A stretch of 7,101 nucleotides of DNA, from assembly GCA_947259625.1 (NCBI GenBank), contig CAMYMY010000230.1, positions 1-7,101 of the forward strand, given 5' to 3'. Shown here in pieces: positions 1 to 4,971 of the stretch (position 1 is the first letter of the stretch; each line of letters opens with the position of its first letter). A program made the position numbers and the translations under genes. The notes beneath the pieces were generated by a model. It was not told where the DNA came from, searched no databases, and worked only from the letters and a program-made list of their open reading frames with translations. Origin of the DNA: an uncultured Kiloniellales bacterium. Its GTDB lineage: Bacteria > Pseudomonadota > Alphaproteobacteria > Kiloniellales > JAKSDN01.

Positions 1-194
1 TGAACGAGCAGGACGAAGGGTTCCTGGACTTCCTGGTGTTCTGGCGGGATGAGGAACCCTCCGGCACGGTGGTCGATGCCGAGAAGGAGACCCGGCGGCT
101 GCGCGAGAACGCCGCGCTCGGCAAGGGCGTCACCGAGGGCGAGACGCCGACCATCGAACGCCGGAAGAAGGCCCTGTTCGAAGACTTGTTCTGA
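1..194 (+). CDS. BamF/DUF3035-family lipoprotein, C-terminal end (partial)
   Basis: Only the last 63 residues and the TGA stop (192-194) are in the window; the reading frame is open to the left edge. The visible part has a Phe/Trp-rich segment (FLDFLVFWRDEEPSGTVVDA), then LRENAALGKGVTEGETPTIE and a basic tail ending in EDLF. This pattern (FWRD, then VVDA, then RLRENAALG, then VTEGETP-IERR) is what I recall of the DUF3035 family. Some alphaproteobacterial members are called BamF, a lipoprotein partner of the outer-membrane beta-barrel assembly machine. The lipobox that would prove export lies outside the window. Two M16 peptidase genes following this gene is the usual alphaproteobacterial neighbourhood, which supports the call. 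Family assignment rests on motif memory, not on a search. Confidence 0.7.
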   Translation, partial: NEQDEGFLDFLVFWRDEEPSGTVVDAEKETRRLRENAALGKGVTEGETPTIERRKKALFEDLF

Positions 195-217
195 GAGCCT
201 GGGAACCCGGCGGCGGG

Positions 218-250
218 ATTCGGGCGGCATTCGGGCGGCATTCGGGCGGT
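218..250. repeat. Triple 11-bp tandem direct repeat
   Basis: The unit ATTCGGGCGGC occurs at 218-228 and 229-239, and with a final T instead of C at 240-250. The array lies 23 bp after the BamF stop and ends exactly where a possible -35 element starts. It could be a slippage product or a set of binding sites for a regulator; the sequence alone does not decide. Confidence 0.85.
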
Positions 251-279
251 TGTGCGCGGGGCCATCAGCGCCATATAGA
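250..279 (+). promoter_or_regulatory. Possible sigma70-like promoter for the M16 peptidase pair
   Basis: TTGTGC at 250-255 and TATAGA at 274-279 are separated by 18 bp, near the usual spacing for a housekeeping promoter. The -10 box matches four of six consensus bases and the -35 box three of six. It is the most AT-rich spot of an otherwise very GC-rich leader and would give a 5' UTR of about 55 bases before the ATG at 342. It is a weak match and could be chance; the pair may also be read through from the upstream gene. Confidence 0.3.
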
Positions 280-287
280 CACGGGAA

Positions 288-312
288 GACGCGCGCCTCG
301 GCGCGCCACGTC
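288..312 (+). promoter_or_regulatory. GC-rich hairpin in the leader of the M16 operon
   Basis: GCGCGC (291-296), the tetraloop CTCG (297-300) and GCGCGC (301-306) form a six-pair all-GC stem. Outer GAC (288-290) and GTC (310-312) could add three pairs across a bulge. No T-run follows, so it is not a standard terminator. It sits about 25 bases before the ribosome binding site and could stabilise the message or punctuate it after the upstream gene. Confidence 0.45.
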
Positions 313-332
313 CGTCGTGACCCACGTCCTAT

Positions 333-337
333 GGAGG
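333..337 (+). promoter_or_regulatory. Ribosome binding site of the first M16 gene
   Basis: GGAGG, four bases before the ATG at 342. It fixes this start over the in-frame ATG at 360, which has no purine-rich leader. Confidence 0.75.
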
Positions 338-341
338 CCCC

Positions 342-1709
342 ATGCGCGCTGCCGCCCCGATGCACCGCCTGGCCCTGCCGATCCGGGCAGGCGTCTTGAC
401 CCTCGCCCTGCTGACCCTGATCACGGGCACGCCGCAGGCGAAGGTCTTCGAGCCCGAAGTCTTTACCCTCGACAACGGCCTGCGGGTGGTGGTGATCACC
501 AACCGGCGGGCACCGATCGTCACCCACATGGTCTATTACAGGGTCGGGGCCGCCGACGAGACGCCCGGCGAGTCGGGCCTCGCCCATTTTCTCGAACATC
601 TCATGTTCAAGGGCACCGAGACGCTGGGGCCCGGCGAGTTCTCCGAGATCATCGCGGCCAACGGCGGCACCGAGAACGCGTTCACCAGCTCGGACTACAC
701 CGGGTATTACCAGAGCGTGGCGCGCGACCGGCTCGAGATCGTCATGAAGCACGAGGCCGACCGCATGGTTAATCTGCGGCTGAGCGACGAGCTGGTCGAT
801 CCCGAGCGCCAGGTGGTCCTGGAGGAACGGCGCAGCCGCATCGGCAACGAGCCGGGCAGCCAGCTGTGGGAGATGATCGGCGCGACGATGTTCCTGAACC
901 ATCCCTACCGCCGTCCGGTGATCGGCTGGGAGCACGAGATCCGCCAGCTGAGCACCGAGGGGGCGTTGGCCTTCTATCGCCGCTGGTACGCCCCCAACAA
1001 CGCGATCCTGATCGTCGCCGGCGACGTGAGCGCCGCAGAGGTCAGGCCGCTGGCCGAAAGGTACTACGGCGTCATCCCGCGGGCCGAGGTGCCCGAGCGT
1101 CGGCGCGTCGAGGAGCCGCCGCAGCACGCGGCGCGCAGCGTCACCCTGGAAAGCGAGCGGGTCCGCCAGCCGTCCTTCTCGATCAGCTATCTGGCGCCGA
1201 GCTACAACAAGGACGCCAACCGGCACGCCTATGCCCTGCAGGTGCTCGACGACATCATGGGCGGCGGCGCGACCAGCCGGCTGTACCGCGCCCTGGTCGT
1301 CGAACAGGGTCTGGCCGCCAGCGCCGGCACCCACTACGACGCCAGCAGCCTGGACCTGACCACCTTCGTGTTCCGCGCCTCGCCGCGGATCGGAATCGAG
1401 ATCGACGCGCTCGAGGCCGCGCTGCGCGCCGAGATCGCCCGGGTCCTGGCCGAGGGGGTCGGCGAGGCGGAGGTCACAGCCTCCAAGCGCCGGCTCAAGG
1501 CCCTGGCGGTCTACGCCCGCGACAGCTTGAGCACCGGCGCGCGCGTCATCGGCGCGGCGCTGACCACCGGACAAAGCGTCGAGGACGTCGAGGCCTGGCC
1601 CGAGCGAATCGACGCCGTCACCGCCGCCCAGGTCAACGAGGCCGCCAAGGCGCTCGTGCGCGAAACTCACTCGGTGTCGGCCTACCTGCTGCCCAAGCCG
1701 ACCACCTGA
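342..1709 (+). CDS. M16 family zinc peptidase, catalytic subunit, exported
   Basis: A 455-residue protein with the two-domain layout of short bacterial M16B peptidases (mitochondrial processing peptidase-like). The N-terminal 33 residues look like a signal peptide (basic start, hydrophobic LTLALLTLI, likely cut after PQA), so it should act in the periplasm. The inverted zinc motif HFLEH is at residues 82-86 (H82, E85 as catalytic base, H86). A third ligand fits E162 in VVLEER, 76 residues after H86 as in the family. The second M16 domain begins near residue 220 (ILIVAGDVS) and contains SRLYRALVVEQGLAASAG (312-329). There the usual GLAYS tyrosine is replaced by Ala326, though Arg313 is kept. 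The start at 342 has a good GGAGG at 333-337; a second ATG at 360 lacks one. The gene is followed after 14 bp by its likely partner subunit. The substrate is unknown. Confidence 0.92.
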   Translation: MRAAAPMHRLALPIRAGVLTLALLTLITGTPQAKVFEPEVFTLDNGLRVVVITNRRAPIVTHMVYYRVGAADETPGESGLAHFLEHLMFKGTETLGPGEFSEIIAANGGTENAFTSSDYTGYYQSVARDRLEIVMKHEADRMVNLRLSDELVDPERQVVLEERRSRIGNEPGSQLWEMIGATMFLNHPYRRPVIGWEHEIRQLSTEGALAFYRRWYAPNNAILIVAGDVSAAEVRPLAERYYGVIPRAEVPERRRVEEPPQHAARSVTLESERVRQPSFSISYLAPSYNKDANRHAYALQVLDDIMGGGATSRLYRALVVEQGLAASAGTHYDASSLDLTTFVFRASPRIGIEIDALEAALRAEIARVLAEGVGEAEVTASKRRLKALAVYARDSLSTGARVIGAALTTGQSVEDVEAWPERIDAVTAAQVNEAAKALVRETHSVSAYLLPKPTT

Positions 1710-1723
1710 ACGGACTGCATGCC

Positions 1724-3064
1724 ATGACCCTGCGCGCCCTCTTGACCGCCGTCGTCCTGATTCTGCTCGCGAGCCTGCCGGCCCGCGCCGTCGAGGTCCA
1801 GCGGGTGATCAGCCCGGGCGGCATCGAGGCCTGGCTGGTCGAGGATCACAGCAACCCGATCATCTCGCTCGACCTGGCCTTCCGCGGCGGCGCCGCGCTC
1901 GATCCCGCGGGCCGCGAGGGTCTGGCCAACCTGGTCTCCGGCCTGCTCGACGAGGGCGCCGGCGAGCTCGATTCCCAGACCTTCCAGGCGCGCCTGGCGG
2001 ACCTCTCGATCGGGCTCTCGTTCGATGCCGGTCGCGACACTTTCGGCGGCAACCTGCACACCTTGACCGAGAACCGCGACACGGCCTTCGACCTGCTGCG
2101 CCTGGCGCTCGGCCAGCCGCGCTTCGACGCCGAGCCGGTGGAACGCATCCGCGGCCAGATCCTGGCGCGGGTGCGCCGCAACGCCGAGGATCCGGACCGG
2201 ATCGCCGGCCGCACCCTCAGGCGGCTGTTCTTTCCCGGCCACCCCTATGGCCGCCCGGTCGAGGGCACCCCCCAGACCATCGCCGCGATCACCGCGGACG
2301 ACCTCCGGCGCTTCGTCGCCGAGCGTCTGAGCCGAGACGCCCTCAAGGTCGCCGTGGTCGGCGACATCACGGCGGCCGAGCTGGCGCCTTTGCTCGACAA
2401 GACTTTTCTCGCCCTGCCCGCGGCTGCCGCGCCGGCCAGGGTCGCCGACACCGAGCCGCAAGGCGGCGGCGAGGTGGTGGTGATCCGCAAGGACATCCCG
2501 CAGAGCGTCGTGGCGCTCGGCCACGCCGGCCTCAAGCGCGACCACCCGGACTTCTACGCGGCCTATGTCGTGAACTACATCCTGGGCGGCGGCGGCTTCG
2601 CCTCGCGCCTCTACGAGGAGGTCCGCGAGAAGCGCGGCCTGGCCTACTCGGTGCATGCCTACCTCTACCCGCAGGACCACGCGGCCATGCTGATCGGCGG
2701 CGTGGCCACGGCGAACGCCCGGGTCGGCCAGTCGCTCGAGCTGATCCGCCAGGAATGGGCGCGCATGGCCGAGAGCGGTCCCACTGCCGAGGAGCTGGCG
2801 GCCGCCAAGACCTTCCTCACCGGCTCCTACCCGCTGCGCCAGAGCAGCTCGGGCCGGATCGCCGGCATGCTGCTGGGCATCCAGCTCGAGGACCTGGGCA
2901 TCGAATACATCAACCGGCGCAACGACTACATCGAGGCGGTGACCCTGAAGGACGCGCGGCGGGTCGCCCGGCAGCTCTATCGCGAGGACCAGCTGACCGT
3001 CGTCGTGGTCGGCCAGCCGGACGGCATCAAGGCGACCCGGGAGGCGCCCGACGGCGACAGCTGA
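1724..3064 (+). CDS. M16 family peptidase-like subunit without zinc site, exported
   Basis: A 446-residue M16 homologue. Residues 1-22 (LLTAVVLILLASLPARA) form a signal peptide with an ARA cut site. Where the catalytic subunit has HFLEH, this protein reads NLVSG (69-73) within GLANLVSGLLDEG, so the zinc ligands are gone and it should not be active alone. It keeps SRLYEEVREKRGLAYS (294-309) with R295 and Y308, the Arg/Tyr pair used for substrate binding in heterodimeric M16B enzymes, and the tyrosine is exactly what the first subunit lacks. The inference is that the two proteins make one active site. The start at 1724 is the first ATG in this frame that places a signal peptide at the N-terminus. 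It has only a weak CGGA leader, and the 14-bp gap after the previous stop suggests translational coupling. The frame is also open far upstream inside the first gene, which is only high-GC shadow. Confidence 0.9.
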   Translation: MTLRALLTAVVLILLASLPARAVEVQRVISPGGIEAWLVEDHSNPIISLDLAFRGGAALDPAGREGLANLVSGLLDEGAGELDSQTFQARLADLSIGLSFDAGRDTFGGNLHTLTENRDTAFDLLRLALGQPRFDAEPVERIRGQILARVRRNAEDPDRIAGRTLRRLFFPGHPYGRPVEGTPQTIAAITADDLRRFVAERLSRDALKVAVVGDITAAELAPLLDKTFLALPAAAAPARVADTEPQGGGEVVVIRKDIPQSVVALGHAGLKRDHPDFYAAYVVNYILGGGGFASRLYEEVREKRGLAYSVHAYLYPQDHAAMLIGGVATANARVGQSLELIRQEWARMAESGPTAEELAAAKTFLTGSYPLRQSSSGRIAGMLLGIQLEDLGIEYINRRNDYIEAVTLKDARRVARQLYREDQLTVVVVGQPDGIKATREAPDGDS

Positions 3065-3065
3065 C

Positions 3066-3090
3066 GGCCCGCCCCGCCGGGCTCCGATTT
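3066..3090 (+). terminator. Possible terminator hairpin after the M16 pair
   Basis: GGCCCG (3066-3071) pairs with CGGGCT (3078-3083; the last pair is G-U) around a six-base loop, starting two bases after the stop codon. Only a short TTT (3088-3090) follows, so it is a weak intrinsic terminator at best. Confidence 0.35.
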
Positions 3091-3102
3091 CAAGCCGGAA
3101 TG

Positions 3103-3122
3103 AGCCGTCCCGAACGGCTATT
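3103..3122 (+). terminator. Second small hairpin downstream of the M16 pair
   Basis: AGCCGT (3103-3108) and ACGGCT (3114-3119) form a perfect six-pair stem with the loop CCCGA, followed by ATT. With the hairpin at 3066 it may help end the peptidase transcript. No real U-tract is present. Confidence 0.3.
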
Positions 3123-3465
3123 GGAGATGCCGTGAGCGACCGGAGTCGTCACGAAGGTTGAGCATCTCGATGAAGCATCCAGACGACTATATCCAGGCAG
3201 CGGAGGTTATCGGAAAAATGCCTCCATTCTACAGAGCTGCGGAGGCAATCTGGGCCTGCTCAGCGCGCCGTTCTTCTTTCTCGTCCTACGCTATCGGCAG
3301 GGAAGCCGACCGCGACGCCCTGTTCTTCGATCGGACGTTCGTGCTCCGCCACCTGCGCATTGCTGTCCCTAGTCATCGTCAAAGCTCTGTGTTGTGACTT
3401 TTCCCACATTGTTAGTTGGTATTAAATGCTCGTATGCGCGTAAGCGTAGAAAAAATAATTGGCTC
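3123..3465. other. Accessory-like stretch of lower GC with no recognisable gene
   Basis: These 343 bases lie between the peptidase operon and the insertion-sequence remnant. Base composition falls, most clearly from about 3390 to 3465 (runs such as TTAGTTGGTATTAAAT and AGAAAAAATAATT), in contrast to the GC-rich genes on both sides. Apart from one doubtful small ORF I see no domain, RNA gene or convincing promoter here. The stretch is best read as foreign or decayed DNA brought in or left behind with the insertion sequence. Confidence 0.5.
3170..3397 (+). CDS. Doubtful small ORF, 75 residues, unknown
   Basis: An ATG at 3170 (or a TTG at 3158) opens a frame that ends at TGA 3395-3397. The product would be a soluble, Arg/Ala-rich peptide beginning MKHPDDYIQAAEVIGKMPPF, with no motif, signal peptide or membrane segment that I recognise. 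AAGG at 3154-3157 lies 12 bases from the ATG, too far to be a good ribosome binding site. A second frame over the same bases would encode a hydrophobic run (LGLLSAPFFFLVLRY, near 3260-3300), which raises the chance that this is a frameshifted relic of another gene or simply noncoding. It is listed only because it is the longest frame in this gap. Confidence 0.18.
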   Translation: MKHPDDYIQAAEVIGKMPPFYRAAEAIWACSARRSSFSSYAIGREADRDALFFDRTFVLRHLRIAVPSHRQSSVL

Positions 3466-3488
3466 TGGAATTGACCCGGTTTCGTGGA
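3466..3488. repeat. Probable terminal inverted repeat of the IS3-family remnant
   Basis: The bases TGGAATTGACCCGGTTTCGT (3466-3485), continuing GGA, resemble the ends of IS3-family elements whose transposases finish close to the repeat. Read from the minus strand they encode the familiar tails STKPGQ or HETGSIP, depending on frame. The matching repeat at the other end is absent, so this rests on resemblance only. Confidence 0.4.
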
Positions 3489-3766
3489 GGGTTGCGGATT
3501 TGGGCAAACGTGGGGGTGGGTGGTTCCTTTCCTAGTTGATGGGTGACAGGCAGCCGATGGACGAATGCCGCCGGCGCGGATTGTACCATCCCTCGATGAA
3601 CTCGAAGACGGCCATGCGGGCCTCGCTGTGGCTGGCAAACCGTCGGTGATCGATGATCTCGCTTTCGAGGGTGGTGAAGAAGCTCTCACACAGCGCATTG
3701 TCGTAGCAGTCGCCGACCGAGCCCATGGACGGGCCTACGCCGGCAATTCGCGGGAATCTTGTCCAG
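3466..3766 (-). mobile_element. IS3-family insertion sequence remnant (3' end only)
   Basis: About 300 bases carrying the C-terminal part of an IS3-type transposase on the minus strand and, at 3466-3488, what looks like the element's terminal inverted repeat. The left boundary on the + strand is set by the TGG/TGA bases at 3466-3472. The other boundary is where transposase similarity fades, about 3740-3766, and is only approximate. The rest of the element (orfA, the first two Asp of the DDE triad and the other inverted repeat) is missing, so it cannot move itself. No target-site duplication can be assigned because one end is lost. Confidence 0.75.
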
Positions 3767-3780
3767 CTCGGGAGGGCCAA
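3532..3780 (-). pseudogene. IS3-family transposase OrfB, C-terminal fragment (integrase core, DDE end)
   Basis: The frame encodes PSMGSVGDCYDNALCESFF, the hallmark of the end of the IS3 OrfB integrase domain. The Glu of CESFF (E32 of the frame) is the last residue of the DDE triad. Then come FIEGWYNPRRRHSSIG (61-76) and CLSPIN. About 80 residues remain of a protein that is normally near 280-300, and both catalytic Asp are missing. Decay shows in GCLSP where relatives have GYLSP. It also shows in a TAG at 3532-3534 where a Tyr codon would be expected (SPIN-Y-ER): the same frame continues beyond the stop as ERNHPPPRLPKSATLHETG, typical of such tails. The first 10-15 residues (LPSWTRFPRI) do not resemble the family well, so the true junction lies inside the frame. 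It is convergent to the downstream genes. Confidence 0.82.
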
Positions 3781-3826
3781 GCTTCCAAACGACTGGTACG
3801 CCGTAGAGACGGATCTAGCGGCATAG
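3752..3826 (+). pseudogene. Possible C-terminal remnant of an unknown gene at the IS junction
   Basis: Directly beyond the transposase fragment a + strand frame reads GNLVQLGRAKLPNDWY, continuing AVETDLAA, then TAG at 3824-3826, 35 bases before the ATG of the catalase-like gene. The string looks like the natural end of a soluble protein, and its position fits the last part of an operon gene cut away by the rearrangement that left the insertion-sequence fragment. The frame stays open leftward into the IS (an ATG at 3725), but that part is antisense to transposase and has no meaning. GC at third positions is lower than in the neighbouring genes. I do not recognise the family; it may be chance. 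Confidence 0.25.
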
Positions 3827-3846
3827 GTGAGGCAGCGGAAATTCGA

Positions 3847-3856
3847 AAGGACGAGG
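3847..3856 (+). promoter_or_regulatory. Ribosome binding site of the catalase-like gene
   Basis: AAGGA (3847-3851) and GAGG (3853-3856) precede the ATG at 3862 by 10 and 5 bases. This favours 3862 as the start, although the same frame is open to 3565. Confidence 0.6.
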
Positions 3857-3861
3857 TTCTC

Positions 3862-4935
3862 ATGGCAAGTTCAGACGCACCAGACAACCCCTTCGAGGAT
3901 ATCCCGAGGCCGCCGGAAGAGGCCGGGCAGATCGATGAAATCGCCGACCTCACGAAGCAGCTGCAGGACATGCGCTATCCCGCCCCGGCGCGGATTCTGC
4001 GCGGCGTTCATCCCAAGTCCCACGGCTGCGTCAGGGCCTCTTTCGAGGTTCGCCAGGATATCGCCGAGGACCTCCAGGTCGGGCTCTTCGCCAAACCGGG
4101 CAAGCGCTACCGCGCCTGGATCCGCTTCTCCAACGCGGCGGTCCGCGTCGAGCACGACCTCAAGGACGGCAAGCACGGCAGTCGGGGCATGGCCGTCAAG
4201 GTCCTGGACGTCAAGGGCGAGGTCCTGCTCGAAGACGGCGGCAAGCGCAATCAGGATTTCCTGATGATCAACCAGCCGGCCTTCGCTTTCGCCAACGCGC
4301 AGGACTACCTGCGCCTGACCAAGATCATCCGGGAAAACAACGACGACGCGACGCGGTTCTTCGCGCCCCTCCAGATCGAGGTTCCCGGTGTCTCCGACGA
4401 ACAGAAGGCGCGGATCTTGCGAACCTTCAAGCTGGTCCAGCAGCTCCAGGCCGTGCCCGTTGCCAATCCGCTCGAGGTCCGCTACTTCGGCGCGGCGCCC
4501 TTCCTGTTCGGCCCCGACCGGGTGATGAGATTCTCCGCCGAACCCAGTGATGGCGAAAAGCCGCAGGCGCTCCCCGAGACCCCTTCGGAAGACTATCTGC
4601 GCGAAGCCCTGATAAAGACCCTGCAGCAAAAGCAGGACATCTGTTTCGACTTCAAGGTCCAGGTCCGCGGCAAGGGCCCGAACCTCGATATCGAGGATGC
4701 CTCGACGGTTTGGGACGAGGCGGAGACACCCTATGTCGATGTCGCCAAGATCACGATCCCGGCGCCGCAGAAGAATATCGACGGCCCGAAGCAGATCGAA
4801 GACTGCGAGGCCCTGGTCTTCACGCCCTGGCATTGCTTGGCGGATCACCAGCCCCTGGGCAGCATCAACCGCCTGCGCAAGGCGGTCTATCTCGCCTCGG
4901 AGGCCCGTCGCGCCGCCGCTGGGAAAGACCGGTAG
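3862..4935 (+). CDS. Catalase-fold heme protein (catalase family, y4iL-like)
   Basis: A 357-residue protein, shorter than the roughly 480 or more residues of true monofunctional catalases and close to the size of the small catalase-related heme proteins. Visible landmarks: HPKSHGCVRASFEV (50-63) with H54 as candidate distal His; RYRAWIRFSNA (82-92); GSRGMAVKVLDVKGE (106-120); QDFLMINQPAFAF (131-143) with N137 at the place of the distal Asn; and near the C-terminus PLGSINRLRKAVY (331-343), where R339 and Y343 match the R-x-x-x-Y of the proximal heme tyrosine. Relatives are known or suspected to act as peroxidases or on fatty-acid hydroperoxides rather than as fast catalases; the activity here is unknown. 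No signal peptide is visible, so it is probably cytoplasmic, unlike the next protein. The frame is open upstream to 3565, but that part is antisense to the IS fragment and is not catalase-like. The next gene starts 36 bp later, suggesting an operon. Confidence 0.88.
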   Translation: MASSDAPDNPFEDIPRPPEEAGQIDEIADLTKQLQDMRYPAPARILRGVHPKSHGCVRASFEVRQDIAEDLQVGLFAKPGKRYRAWIRFSNAAVRVEHDLKDGKHGSRGMAVKVLDVKGEVLLEDGGKRNQDFLMINQPAFAFANAQDYLRLTKIIRENNDDATRFFAPLQIEVPGVSDEQKARILRTFKLVQQLQAVPVANPLEVRYFGAAPFLFGPDRVMRFSAEPSDGEKPQALPETPSEDYLREALIKTLQQKQDICFDFKVQVRGKGPNLDIEDASTVWDEAETPYVDVAKITIPAPQKNIDGPKQIEDCEALVFTPWHCLADHQPLGSINRLRKAVYLASEARRAAAGKDR

Positions 4936-4959
4936 CGGATGCGGGTTATGAATTTTCGC

Positions 4960-4968
4960 AAGGAGGGA
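4960..4968 (+). promoter_or_regulatory. Strong ribosome binding site of the di-heme cytochrome gene
   Basis: AAGGAGGGA, with GGAGG five bases before the ATG at 4972. It picks this start over the in-frame ATG at 4939, which would put 11 polar residues before the lipoprotein signal. Confidence 0.8.
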
Positions 4969-4971
4969 ACG

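Noticed and set aside
218..250. CRISPR-like repeat array
   Set aside because: Units are 11 bp and directly abutting, with no spacers.
49..399. 116-codon + frame over the BamF tail and leader
   Set aside because: Arg/Pro-rich translation typical of an out-of-frame reading of GC-rich DNA; it spans the stop, the repeat array and the next start.
866..1723. Upstream extension of the second M16 frame through the first M16 gene
   Set aside because: It overlaps the first peptidase almost entirely in another frame; the signal peptide begins at the ATG at 1724.
1682..2680. 332-codon open frame antisense to the second M16 gene
   Set aside because: Same shadow effect; the + strand frame encodes recognisable M16 motifs and the minus frame encodes none.
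3388..3430. AT-rich TTGTGA ... TATTAA as a promoter toward the right
   Set aside because: The spacing between the two boxes is 22 bases, too long for a normal sigma70 promoter, and the IS fragment lies between it and the next gene.
3565..3861. In-frame 99-codon N-terminal extension of the catalase-like protein
   Set aside because: Most of it is antisense to the IS3 transposase fragment and shows no catalase similarity; the ATG at 3862 has a ribosome binding site and gives the usual length for the small catalase-like family.
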